Assembly: GCF_001954135.1 (NCBI RefSeq)
Contig: NZ_MBEQ01000010.1
Location: 1 to 64,000, forward strand
Direction: 5' to 3'
DNA length: 64,000 nucleotides
Origin: Mycobacterium sp. GA-1841
Lineage (GTDB): Bacteria; Actinomycetota; Actinomycetes; Mycobacteriales; Mycobacteriaceae
The translations under genes and the position numbers were made by a program. Positions 8,597 through 18,219 of the stretch are shown here, in pieces; position 1 is the stretch's first letter; every line of letters starts with the position of its first letter. The notes beneath the pieces were generated by a model, which saw only the letters and a program-made list of their open reading frames with translations, was not told where the DNA came from and searched no databases.

Positions 8597-8652
8597 AGTG
8601 CTGAAGATTGGGGCTACCTGATGACCACAACCTTCAGCGTTGGCGGCTTTCC
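8597..8652. repeat. Left copy of a hairpin-forming inverted repeat flanking the AbiEi/DUF559 gene
   Basis: This stretch runs AGTGCTGAAGATTG...CTTCAGCGTTGGC and is an imperfect palindrome (arms GCTGAAGATTG and CAACCTTCAGC around a CTACCTGATG loop). Its reverse complement reappears at 9648-9703. Counting by eye, 39 of the first 48 positions match, and matching continues inward (GTTGGCnGnTnTCC). The repeat ends just before the stop codon of the intervening gene. Confidence 0.75.
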
Positions 8653-8655
8653 ACG

Positions 8656-9591
8656 TCAGGCCGCCAGCTCAACGCGGCCGAACTCGCAGTGCGGCCCGCA
8701 GGCGTGGCCATTCACCGTGATCCCGTGTCGCCGCATCACCTGGGCGATCTTCCCGGCGGTCCGGCACGGTCGGTCGAATACCTGACGGTAGGACAGTCGG
8801 ACGGTTGAGCGGCCGTCGACCGCGGCGTCCAGATCACGCTCGGAATCCCTGCTCCGGGCCGATGCCGTGTTGTGAAACAGGAGACCATCGAGTTCGATCA
8901 CGAGCCGTTGACCGTACTCGACATCTCGGTAGCTCACTCCCATCGACGAGGTCGAGCGCTTCTGGCGGGTGGCCCTAGGCAACCCGTGCGCCCGTTCCAC
9001 GCGATTGAGGTACCCGTGCTCCAGGACCGAGCAGGTGCCCTCGGCGATGTCGACAATCACCGCCCGTAGCCAGCGGCGTCTGCGAACCCGCTGACGAGCA
9101 TCAAGGGCTCGCAGCAGACGTCGCGCGGTAGTCCGCCGCGACTGGCAAGCGTTGGCCAGCACCGCGATCGCCTCGAACTCGGATCTCGCCAGGCATGCCA
9201 CATCAAGGGCGGCTTCTTCGAAACGCAGCCGTGGCGGCCCGACGTGCCAGAGCACCCGCTCTTCCAGGTGGGCCAGATGGTGGATGCGCACGCCGGGCGG
9301 CTCGGCCAGCACGCCCCGGTCGCGGGAGACTGCGACATGGATCACCGCGCCCTCGTCGGTCAACGCCGATTCCCGGCACAACGCCGCCGGAGCTGCGTAA
9401 AGCACTGCGGCCCAAGCTCGTTGCAGCCAGGTCAACGGCCCCGTGTGATCGATGTACACGCCGTCGTGGACCCGCGCCCATTCGTTGCGCCGGAGCAACC
9501 GGCGAATGTCGTGCTGCTGCAGCCCCGCATCCAGGGCTTGCCGACGCGAGACGACGCCGGACTGCTGCCGAAGCACGTCATCGATATCCAC
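8656..9591 (-). CDS. AbiEi-antitoxin-domain / DUF559 (Vsr-like nuclease fold) protein
   Basis: The 311-residue protein has two parts. Residues ~1-60 resemble the winged-helix AbiEi antitoxin N-terminal domain (DVLRQQSGVVSRRQALDAGL, then RRNEWARVHDGVYIDHTG). Residues ~215-300 resemble DUF559/Vsr-like restriction-endonuclease folds (RLVIELDGLLFHN, then RDSERDLDAAVDG with a final VRLSYRQVF strand), where E, D and the later residues could be a PD-(D/E)XK active site. There is no separate AbiEii toxin nearby. Such proteins are multicopy in mycobacteria and none has a settled function to my knowledge. I prefer GTG 9591 (VDIDDVL); the longer frame to 9660 runs into the flanking repeat. It interrupts a conserved gene order and is bracketed by inverted repeats, so it is probably a mobile cassette. 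Confidence 0.75.
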   Translation of the reverse strand: MDIDDVLRQQSGVVSRRQALDAGLQQHDIRRLLRRNEWARVHDGVYIDHTGPLTWLQRAWAAVLYAAPAALCRESALTDEGAVIHVAVSRDRGVLAEPPGVRIHHLAHLEERVLWHVGPPRLRFEEAALDVACLARSEFEAIAVLANACQSRRTTARRLLRALDARQRVRRRRWLRAVIVDIAEGTCSVLEHGYLNRVERAHGLPRATRQKRSTSSMGVSYRDVEYGQRLVIELDGLLFHNTASARSRDSERDLDAAVDGRSTVRLSYRQVFDRPCRTAGKIAQVMRRHGITVNGHACGPHCEFGRVELAA

Positions 9592-9647
9592 GCCGTCGAT
9601 GCTCGCCGACCAGACCCGCTGTGACCAGACCCGTTCCGCGCACCTGG

Positions 9648-9703
9648 GGATAACTGCCAACGCTGAAGATTGCGGCTACCTGATGGCCGCAATCTTCAGC
9701 ACT
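9648..9703. repeat. Right copy of the inverted repeat, with a perfect 15-bp hairpin
   Basis: The arms GCTGAAGATTGCGGC (9662-9676) and GCCGCAATCTTCAGC (9686-9700) are exact reverse complements around the 9-nt loop TACCTGATG. As a whole the segment is an inverted copy of 8597-8652. Together the two copies bracket the AbiEi/DUF559 gene like terminal inverted repeats or REP-type hairpins. Confidence 0.8.
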
Positions 9704-9715
9704 CCGCGAAAACGA

Positions 9716-10519
9716 TCAGGGCTGAGTGCCCGACGACCGCACGCCCAGCAGCACGTCCTCCCAGGCCGGAACCGTCGCGCGGGCCTTGCGGCTGCGCTTC
9801 GGGGCCGGGGGAGTCGGCGCCTGCACTTCGGGCGCCGCGACCTGCTGGGCCTCGGAAGCGTCCTGAACCTCATGTGTCTCGTGGTCGTCGAACAGGTGCG
9901 GCACCGCAGCGACCGGGCGCAGCGGCCGGCCGAAGTCCGGGTTGATCAGCTGGCGGGCCGCGTCGTCGGAGGCGGTGACCGTGCCCCCGTGGGCGCCGGG
10001 GCTGAACCGGAAGTGGGCGACGTTGTCCGACCGTCCGGCCTTCCAGGCCAGCTGCACGGTCCAGCGGCTGTCCTCGTTGCGCCAGGCGTCCCACGCGATG
10101 GAATCGGGATCGAGGCCGCGGGCCACCAATGCCGTCGTGACCGTTTCCAGCAGCGTCAGCACGGCCGGTCCGTCGGCCAGTACCGGATGCGCCGCGGTGG
10201 CCAGTTCGGCCGCGCGGGCGCGCTCCAGCAACACCGGATGGGCGAACCGCTCGACCCGCTCGATCGGCACCCCGGCTGCTGTGGCCAACTGCTCGACCGA
10301 TGCTCCGGCGCGGATCTTCGCCTGAATCTCCTTGGGTCGCAGCACGTTCTGCACCTCTACATCGATCTCGGACTGATTCGAGGTGACCGTGTCGCCGCGC
10401 ATTGCCGCACGCAGCCGGTCGTCGACACGCAAGCTGAACATGTCCTTTGCGGAGTCGTCGGATTCGCAGATGATGCGCCTGCCGTCGACGTTCAATCCAA
10501 CGACTCTGAGTTCTCGCAT
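9716..10519 (-). CDS. sepH: Cell-division regulator SepH (DUF3071)
   Basis: The 267-residue homologue of Rv0883c/SepH starts MRELRVVGLNVDGRRIICES. The N-terminal DUF3071 domain ends in a helix-turn-helix-like stretch (RPKEIQAKIRAGASVEQLATAAGVPIERVERF). The C-terminal half is low-complexity, rich in Pro, Ala, Gln and Arg, and ends with a short conserved tail (VPAWEDVLLGVR). In actinobacteria SepH binds FtsZ and promotes its assembly at division sites. AGGAGG lies 10 nt before ATG 10519, which decides the start over an upstream TTG. serC lies 71 bp upstream on the same strand. Confidence 0.92.
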   Translation of the reverse strand: MRELRVVGLNVDGRRIICESDDSAKDMFSLRVDDRLRAAMRGDTVTSNQSEIDVEVQNVLRPKEIQAKIRAGASVEQLATAAGVPIERVERFAHPVLLERARAAELATAAHPVLADGPAVLTLLETVTTALVARGLDPDSIAWDAWRNEDSRWTVQLAWKAGRSDNVAHFRFSPGAHGGTVTASDDAARQLINPDFGRPLRPVAAVPHLFDDHETHEVQDASEAQQVAAPEVQAPTPPAPKRSRKARATVPAWEDVLLGVRSSGTQP

Positions 10520-10590
10520 ACCGACCAAACCTCCTGCGCGAACCCTACTGCGTTATCAGCCCGTGACCGCGCTGACACGCTGGGGAGGCC

Positions 10591-12016
<1,426 letters not shown>

Positions 12017-12107
12017 TCAGGCGTGGACAATTACTCGATACCTGCGGTACCGTTGTACAACAAGTGGGTAGATGTAAACCTCAGACAATGATAGAGAGGT
12101 CTGCAAC

Positions 12108-13130
12108 ATGGCTCGGACCAAGACGGTCAGGCGTTGGCGCAAGAACATGGACGTCAGCGACGACATCCAGTACGTCGACATGCTCACCACACTGTCCGAG
12201 GGGTCGGTGCGGCGCAACTTCAACCCGTACCAGGACATCGCGTGGGACTCGCCGGAATTTGCCGTCGTGCCCAACGACCCGCGCTGGATCTTGCCGGCCA
12301 CCGATCCGATGGGCGGCCATCCCTGGTACCAGGCGCAGCCCGTCGACCGGCAGATCGAGATCGGCATGTGGCGGCAGGCCAACGTCGCCAAGGTCGGCCT
12401 GCACTTCGAGAACATCCTGATCCGCGGATTGATGGAGTACTCGTTCTGGGTCCCCAACGGGTCGCCGGAATACCGGTACTGCCTGCACGAGTCGGTTGAA
12501 GAGTGCAACCACACCCTGATGTTCCAGGAGATGGTGAACCGTATCGGCAAGGATGTTCCGGGCATGCCGCGGTTGCTCAAGTGGCTGCAGCCGCTCATCC
12601 CGCTGGCCGCCGGCCCGCTGCCGATTCCGTTCTTCTTCGGCGTGCTCGCCGGTGAGGAGCCGATCGACCACACGCAGAAGAACGTGCTGCGCGAGGGCAA
12701 GGCCCTGCATCCGATCATGGAGCGGGTCATGGCGATTCACGTCGCCGAGGAAGCCCGCCACATCTCGTTCGCGCACCAGTACCTGCACAAGCGGGTGCCG
12801 AACCTGCGGCGCCGGCAGCGCTGGCTCCTGTCACTGTTCGTGCCATTGACCATGCGCATCCTGTGCTCGGCCATCATCGTGCCGCCGCGGGCGTTCTGGA
12901 AGGAATTCGACATTCCTCGCTCGGTGCGCAAGGAGCTGTTCTTCCGCGCCCCCGAGTCGCGCAAGATGCTGCGTGACATGTTCGGCGACGTCCGGATGCT
13001 GTGCACCGACACCGGTCTGATGAACCCCATCGCCAAGCTGATGTGGAAGATCTGCAAGATCGACGGGCCGCCGAGTCGTTACCGCAGCGAGCCGCAGCGC
13101 GAGCACCTGGTCCCCGTGACGGCTGCCTAG
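12108..13130 (+). CDS. AurF-type diiron oxygenase (Rv0885 family)
   Basis: The 340-residue protein belongs to the ferritin-like diiron N-oxygenase (AurF) family. Two iron-ligand motifs of the EExxH type are visible: EECNH at 131-135 and EEARH at 214-218, with further candidates at Glu101 and His211. Such enzymes use O2 and two electrons to oxidise substrates such as aryl amines; the substrate here is unknown. An AGAGAGG ribosome site precedes ATG 12108. The next gene, 7 bp downstream, is the ferredoxin-reductase FprB, which could deliver electrons (inference from context). The short palindromes CGGTACCG and GTTGTACAAC at 12045-12061 could be operator sites but are short. Confidence 0.85.
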   Translation: MARTKTVRRWRKNMDVSDDIQYVDMLTTLSEGSVRRNFNPYQDIAWDSPEFAVVPNDPRWILPATDPMGGHPWYQAQPVDRQIEIGMWRQANVAKVGLHFENILIRGLMEYSFWVPNGSPEYRYCLHESVEECNHTLMFQEMVNRIGKDVPGMPRLLKWLQPLIPLAAGPLPIPFFFGVLAGEEPIDHTQKNVLREGKALHPIMERVMAIHVAEEARHISFAHQYLHKRVPNLRRRQRWLLSLFVPLTMRILCSAIIVPPRAFWKEFDIPRSVRKELFFRAPESRKMLRDMFGDVRMLCTDTGLMNPIAKLMWKICKIDGPPSRYRSEPQREHLVPVTAA

Positions 13131-13137
13131 TCCTGTC

Positions 13138-14796
13138 ATGCCCCATGTGATCACGCAGTCGTGTTGCAGCGACGGCTCCTGTGTCTACGCGTGCCCGGTG
13201 AACTGCATCCATCCCTCACCGGATGAACCGGGCTTCGCCACCGCCGAGATGCTCTACATCGATCCCGACGCGTGTGTGGATTGCGGCGCCTGTGTGAGCG
13301 CGTGCCCGGTGGGTGCGATCGCGGCCGATACCCGGCTGACCGAGAAGCAGCTGCCGTTCATCGAGCTCAACGCGGCCTTCTATCCGAAGCGCGAAGGCAA
13401 GCTGCCGCCGACGTCCAAGCTGGCGCCGGTGATCGCGGCGCCCAAGATCGAACGTCACGACGGCCATCTCACGGTGGCGATCGTGGGCTCGGGCCCGGCG
13501 GCCATGTACGCGGCCGACGAGCTGTTGACGCAGCGCGGGGTCCGGGTGAACGTGTTCGAGAAGCTGCCCACCCCCTACGGACTGGTGCGCGCCGGTGTGG
13601 CGCCGGACCATCAGAGCACCAAGCGGGTGACGCGGCTGTTCGACGTGATCGCCAAGCAGCCGGGTTTTCAATTCTTCCTGAATGTCGAAGTCGGCAACCA
13701 TCTTTCACATGCCGACCTGTTGGAGCACCACCACGCCGTGCTGTACGCCGTGGGGGCACCCAACGACCGCCGTCTCGACATCGAGGGCATGGCGCTACCG
13801 GGCACCGGCACCGCCACCGAGATGGTGGCCTGGATCAACGGTCATCCCGAGTTCACCGATCTGCCGGTGGATCTGAGCCATGAGCGGGTCGTCATCGTGG
13901 GTAACGGCAACGTCGCGTTCGACGTGGCCCGCATCCTGACCACCGATCCGGATGTGTTGGCCCACACCGACATCTCCGATCACGCCCTGGCGACGTTGCG
14001 CTCGTCGAAGGTTTCCGAAGTGGTGATCGCGGCTCGCCGTGGCCCGGCGCAGTCGGCGTTCACGCTGCCCGAGCTGATCGGGCTGACCGCCGGCTGCGAT
14101 GTCGTGCTGTCCGAAGAGGACCACGCGCTGGTGCTGGCCGATCTGGCCCGTGAATCTGATCCGCTGACCCGCAACAAGCTGGAGATCCTGGCCAAGCTCG
14201 GGACCGCCTCGGCCCCGATCACCCGGCCGCGAATCCGGTTGGCCTATCGGCTCACCCCGCAGCGCGTGCTCGGTGACGCCAAGGTCACGGGCATCGAGTT
14301 CGGTGTCACCGGCACCGACGAGGTGCGCACACTCGACACCGGTCTGGTGCTCACCTCGATCGGATACCGCGGCAAGGCGATTGCCGATCTGCCGTTCGAC
14401 GACGTCGCCTCGGTCGTGCCCAACGAGGGCGGGCGTGTTGTCGGGGCGTCGGGTGCCTACGTGGCCGGCTGGATCAAGCGGGGGCCCACCGGGTTCATCG
14501 GCACCAACAAGTCGTGTGCGGCGCAGACCGTGCACCAGTTGGTCGCCGATTACAACGCCGGGGTGCTGACGGATCCGGTGCACAAGCCGTCCGCGTTGGA
14601 CAAGCTGGTGCGGGCGCGTCAACCTGCCGTGGTCGACGCCGCCGGTTGGCAGGCGATCGATGCCGCCGAGATCGCTCGCGGCGGCGAGGACCGGCCGCGC
14701 GACAAGTTCACCTCGGTGGCCGACATGCTCGCCGCCGCCGCGGCTGCCCCGAAACCGACGGTGCGACAGCGGGTTCTGGCCGGCCTGCGCGGTTAA
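13138..14796 (+). CDS. fprB: FprB: ferredoxin-NADP+ reductase with N-terminal 7Fe ferredoxin domain
   Basis: The 552-residue fusion matches Rv0886. Residues 1-70 are a bacterial ferredoxin with CCSDGSCVYACPVNC for the first cluster and CVDCGACVSACP for the second. Residues ~110-552 are an adrenodoxin-reductase-like flavoprotein with an FAD GxGxxG (IVGSGPAAMYAA), an NADP-binding GNGNVAFDVAR and the FAD-binding C-terminal GWIKRGPTGFIGTNK. It moves electrons between NADPH and ferredoxin-type partners. It sits in an operon behind the diiron oxygenase, its most likely local client. Its 3' end overlaps the convergent kinase gene by 4 bp. Confidence 0.93.
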   Translation: MPHVITQSCCSDGSCVYACPVNCIHPSPDEPGFATAEMLYIDPDACVDCGACVSACPVGAIAADTRLTEKQLPFIELNAAFYPKREGKLPPTSKLAPVIAAPKIERHDGHLTVAIVGSGPAAMYAADELLTQRGVRVNVFEKLPTPYGLVRAGVAPDHQSTKRVTRLFDVIAKQPGFQFFLNVEVGNHLSHADLLEHHHAVLYAVGAPNDRRLDIEGMALPGTGTATEMVAWINGHPEFTDLPVDLSHERVVIVGNGNVAFDVARILTTDPDVLAHTDISDHALATLRSSKVSEVVIAARRGPAQSAFTLPELIGLTAGCDVVLSEEDHALVLADLARESDPLTRNKLEILAKLGTASAPITRPRIRLAYRLTPQRVLGDAKVTGIEFGVTGTDEVRTLDTGLVLTSIGYRGKAIADLPFDDVASVVPNEGGRVVGASGAYVAGWIKRGPTGFIGTNKSCAAQTVHQLVADYNAGVLTDPVHKPSALDKLVRARQPAVVDAAGWQAIDAAEIARGGEDRPRDKFTSVADMLAAAAAAPKPTVRQRVLAGLRG

Positions 14797-15332
14797 TCGG
14801 GCGCGACGACGAGGTCGGCGCACGCCCGGGGTCGGAAGCGGGCGATGAACTCGTCCTCCTGAGCGGCCCACCGGTCCCAGTGCGGTCGGTACGTGTCACC
14901 GTCGCGTTCCAGTGCCCGGCGTTTGCGTTCGGCGTCGTCGGCGTCGACCCAGATGCCCAGGTCGGCCACGGCCCGGGTGGCGGGGGTGAGCGCGCCGATA
15001 CCCTCCACGATCAACCGTTGCCCAGGTCCGACCTCGTGCCAGCCGCTCGGTGCTTCGGTGGCCCAATCCCACTGCCGCCAGCGGCCGGTGTGCCCGGCTG
15101 CCCGGGGTTCGAGCAGTGAGCGACGCACGTGGTCTGCGGCCCAGAGCAATCCATCCCAGCCGGGGTAGATGTCGTCGAGTCGGACAATCACACTGCCTTC
15201 CCACTCTCGGTGCAGCCGGCGCGCAAGTGTCGACTTGCCCGAACCTGAACGGCCGTCGATCAATACGGTCGTCGCGTCGGGGCCGAGGCGGCCCAGGATG
15301 TCAGCGAGCACCGATGAAATTCCACGTGCCAC
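14793..15332 (-). CDS. Uridine-kinase-like P-loop kinase coupled to the ECF transporter operon
   Basis: The 179-residue P-loop protein has Walker A GRSGSGKST near residue 28, then DDIYPGWDGL (substrate/base region of nucleoside kinases) and a DADDAERKRRALERDG lid. It looks like a small kinase of the uridine kinase/AAA type, and the substrate is not determined. It overlaps the end of the YkoC-like gene and is the last gene of that operon, so a role in salvaging the imported vitamin precursor is possible but unproven. The start is uncertain (GTG 15332 or GTG 15311). Confidence 0.7.
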   Translation of the reverse strand: MARGISSVLADILGRLGPDATTVLIDGRSGSGKSTLARRLHREWEGSVIVRLDDIYPGWDGLLWAADHVRRSLLEPRAAGHTGRWRQWDWATEAPSGWHEVGPGQRLIVEGIGALTPATRAVADLGIWVDADDAERKRRALERDGDTYRPHWDRWAAQEDEFIARFRPRACADLVVAPD

Positions 15333-16053
15333 AGGTCATCGACACCCCGACAGCGACGGCAGCGATCACGATTCCGGCCGCGATCAGGGCGATTTCGCGC
15401 CCCCCGAACGGCGACGGACGGGCCCAGGTCCGGTTCGGATAGGCCCCGAATCCCCGGGCTTCCATCGCGGTGGCCAGTTTCGACCCGCGACGCACCGCGA
15501 AGACCAGCAGCGCGAAGGCTTGCCCGGCCAGGCGGCGCAGCCGGGCGTGGTCGGCCACGCCGCGTGCCCGGCGCGCGTACCCCAGGTATCGCCAGTCCTG
15601 TCCGAGCAGGCCCACCAGCCGCAGACCGGCCAGCGCGCCGAGCACGAACCGGGCCGGCAGCCGCAGCACCTGCCCCAAACCGTCTGCCAATTCCGTGGAT
15701 TCGACGTCGATGAACAGGATGACCGAGGGCAGCGCGATCGCCAACACTCGCAGGAAGGTGGCCAACGCCAGGGCGATGGACGCGTCACTGACCGTGATGA
15801 GCAGGAAGTGCCAGTACACGGTTCCGGCGGCCTGCCCGTAGAGCAGGATGGTGATGGCGGTCAGTACGGCCGCGACGACGACGACGGCAGCGCGGGTCAG
15901 CGCCGCGCGCAGCTTGATGCCGATGACCGCGAACAGCACGAGCTCACCGATCAGTGCGGTCAGCGCTGACACCCAGTCCACCGACAGCACCAGGGCGCCG
16001 GCAACGATCACAGCGGTGAGCAACCGCGCGACCGGGTTCACCGTCCGTGTCAT
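15301..16053 (-). CDS. ECF transporter T component (YkoC/CbiQ-type)
   Basis: The 250-residue membrane protein has five to six hydrophobic segments and the T-component cytoplasmic signature: RLVGLLGQDWRYLGYARRARGV and SKLATAMEARGFG (Ala-Arg-Gly motifs) that couple to the ATPase. The start is ATG 16053, overlapping the ATPase stop as ATGA. Together with the two upstream genes it forms a YkoE-YkoD-YkoC-type vitamin transporter, normally for thiamine or hydroxymethylpyrimidine. Confidence 0.85.
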   Translation of the reverse strand: MTRTVNPVARLLTAVIVAGALVLSVDWVSALTALIGELVLFAVIGIKLRAALTRAAVVVVAAVLTAITILLYGQAAGTVYWHFLLITVSDASIALALATFLRVLAIALPSVILFIDVESTELADGLGQVLRLPARFVLGALAGLRLVGLLGQDWRYLGYARRARGVADHARLRRLAGQAFALLVFAVRRGSKLATAMEARGFGAYPNRTWARPSPFGGREIALIAAGIVIAAVAVGVSMTCGTWNFIGAR

Positions 16054-17534
16054 GACGCCCCCTGTGCCGGGAGCTCCCAGGCCGGCAGTTCGATCCGGCG
16101 GTCGGCCAGCAGTGCGGTGAAGTCGAGGTCGTGGGTGGCCGCGACGACGGCCGTGCCGGCCTCGGCGATCTCGGCCAGCAGCCGGATCAATTCCTCCCAG
16201 GTGCGGCGGTCCTGTCCGAAGGTGGGCTCGTCGAGGATGATCACCTTCGGCGCGGTGGCCAGCATGGTGGCCACCGAGAGTCGACGCTTCTCGCCGCCGG
16301 AGAGGGTGTAGGGGTTGACTGCCGCGAGGTGTGTCAGCCGCAGGCGTTCGAGCAATTCGTCGGTGCGGGTGGCGATCTCGGTGGCCGGAAGCTTGATCGC
16401 CTTGGGGCCCAAGGCGAGTTCGTCGCGCACCGTGGTGGTCAGGAATTGGTGTTCGGGGTCCTGGAAGACGGTGCCGATCCGGGTCAGCAGTTCCTTGGAA
16501 CGCCACGTGATGGGTGCCCGCCGTGCCGGCGACGGGGCGAATGCGGCCTGCGCTTCGAGCCGCCCGGCGGGAACCGGCAGCAGGCCGCCGAGGGTCAGGG
16601 CCAGTGTGGATTTTCCCGCTCCGTTGGGACCGGTGATGACGGTGGTCTGGCCGGCTTGGATCTCGAACCCCAGCCCGACGTGCATCGGCGGGTAACCGGG
16701 GTGCGCGAGCGTCAGATCCTCGGCGTACAGCAGTGTTTCGGCGGTTGCGCTCCGTCGGCGGGTGAGCTCGGGCAGCGGGGTGTCGGGTACCCACACACCC
16801 GATCCGATCAGGTAGTCATGGTGGCGGCGGATGGTCTGCTCCGGTGTGCCGTCGGCGATCACCGCACCGTCGGGGCCGAGCACGATCACGCGGTCGATGA
16901 TCGGCAGCCACACCTGGGTGCGGTGTTCGATGACGATGAGGGTGGCGCCGGTCTGCGCGGCCACATCGGCGACCGCGTCGCGAACTTCGAGCACTCCCTG
17001 CGGGTCGAGGTTGGCCGTCGGTTCGTCGAGCAGGATGAGACCGGGATTCATCGCGAGCACGCCGGCCAACGCCAGCCGCTGCTTCTGGCCGCCGGACAGC
17101 TCCGAGGTGGGTTGGGACACATCGAGTTTGAGCCCCACGGCGGACAGGGCGGTTCGGACCCGCGGCCAGATGCGGCCGCGTTCGACGCCGAAGTTCTCCA
17201 TGCCGAAGGCCACGTCGTCACCCACGCGGGGCAGGATCACCTGCGCATCGGGATCCTGCAGCACCATGCCGATCCGGTGCCGCTGCCGGTTCGGCGCGGC
17301 CTCGTCGACCAGGAGGCTGCCGGCCTGATGCCCTTCCTCGGCGCCGCCGAGCAACCCGGCGATGCCGTGCAGCAGTGTCGATTTCCCGGCTCCGGATGGC
17401 CCGAGCAGCAGTACCCGTTCACCGGGGTCGATCCGCAGTTCGAGATCGTGCACGGCCCAGCTGTCGCGTCCGGCATGGCGCCAGCCCCAGTGGTGCGCCG
17501 TGACGGCGGCACCGACACCGTGCGGGGGGCTCAT
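16050..17534 (-). CDS. ECF transporter tandem ATPase (YkoD-type, two ABC domains)
   Basis: The 494-residue protein contains two ABC ATPase domains. The first has Walker A GPSGAGKST, signature LSGGQKQRLALAGVLAM and Walker B LILLDEPTANLD. The second has Walker A GPNGAGKST, signature LSGGEKRRLSVATMLA and Walker B VIILDEPTFGQD. Both look catalytically intact. It powers uptake through the YkoC-like T and YkoE-like S subunits. The start ATG 17534 overlaps the S-component stop (ATGA). The longer frame upstream to 17852 is antisense shadow. Confidence 0.9.
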   Translation of the reverse strand: MSPPHGVGAAVTAHHWGWRHAGRDSWAVHDLELRIDPGERVLLLGPSGAGKSTLLHGIAGLLGGAEEGHQAGSLLVDEAAPNRQRHRIGMVLQDPDAQVILPRVGDDVAFGMENFGVERGRIWPRVRTALSAVGLKLDVSQPTSELSGGQKQRLALAGVLAMNPGLILLDEPTANLDPQGVLEVRDAVADVAAQTGATLIVIEHRTQVWLPIIDRVIVLGPDGAVIADGTPEQTIRRHHDYLIGSGVWVPDTPLPELTRRRSATAETLLYAEDLTLAHPGYPPMHVGLGFEIQAGQTTVITGPNGAGKSTLALTLGGLLPVPAGRLEAQAAFAPSPARRAPITWRSKELLTRIGTVFQDPEHQFLTTTVRDELALGPKAIKLPATEIATRTDELLERLRLTHLAAVNPYTLSGGEKRRLSVATMLATAPKVIILDEPTFGQDRRTWEELIRLLAEIAEAGTAVVAATHDLDFTALLADRRIELPAWELPAQGAS

Positions 17535-18148
17535 CGAGTGGTCGAGCCGATCCGTCCCGAGGCAAACCGGCTCAGCGCCCCGGTTCTCGCCAGGCCCCGC
17601 ACGGCGAACCAGGACAGCAGACCGGCCACGAGAATGCCGGAGACGATCGCCGAGGCGGTGTAGATCGTCGCGAACATCCTCGCCGAAGCGGGATACCACA
17701 GGATGAGATCGTTGACGGCCAGGGCCAATCCGGCGACCCCGCCGGCGAGCAGGGCGACGGGCAGTCCCCAACGGCGGTAGAGGAACACGGCGAAGACCAG
17801 CTCTGCGCCGAGGCCTTGCACCAGACCGGATTCGATGGTGAGCACACCCCACTGGTTGCCGACCAACGCCGAGACCGTGGCCGCCACGAGCTCGCCGTAC
17901 AGCGCCGCGCCCGGCTTACGGATCACCAGGGCGGTGAGCACGCCGGCGAACAACCAGCCACCGGCGAGCAACGCCTGCAGACCCGGCAATGCTGCGGTCA
18001 ACGGGGCGCTGATCGGATTGGACGCGATGTTCCACACGACGAAGACCAGGCCCGCTGCCGTCGCGAGGACGCTGGCGACGACGATGTCGACCACTCGCCA
18101 GCGCAGCGCGCGGGCAACCGGCGTGGTGTCGGCGGGCTGGGTGTTCAT
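17531..18148 (-). CDS. ECF transporter substrate-binding S component (YkoE-type)
   Basis: The 205-residue membrane protein has about six helices and YkoE features: the start WRVVDIVVASVLATAAGLVFVVWN and a central GNQWGVLTIESGLVQGLGAELVFA. YkoE proteins bind hydroxymethylpyrimidine/thiamine. AAGGAG lies 5 nt before ATG 18148. No TPP riboswitch is visible in the 71 bp between this start and the upstream VOC gene, so the operon is probably read through from VOC or has a plain promoter. Confidence 0.85.
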   Translation of the reverse strand: MNTQPADTTPVARALRWRVVDIVVASVLATAAGLVFVVWNIASNPISAPLTAALPGLQALLAGGWLFAGVLTALVIRKPGAALYGELVAATVSALVGNQWGVLTIESGLVQGLGAELVFAVFLYRRWGLPVALLAGGVAGLALAVNDLILWYPASARMFATIYTASAIVSGILVAGLLSWFAVRGLARTGALSRFASGRIGSTTR

Positions 18149-18219
18149 CGGTCTCCTTCGTACGAGGAGTTCAGTATGACGCCCCACCACCCCGGTGCCG
18201 CGAGCGCAGGTTGTGGCTC

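Noticed and set aside
12045..12061. Palindromes CGGTACCG and GTTGTACAAC upstream of the diiron oxygenase as a defined operator
   Set aside because: They are short and not repeated elsewhere in the region, and there is no adjacent regulator, so chance is not excluded. Mentioned only in the gene entry.
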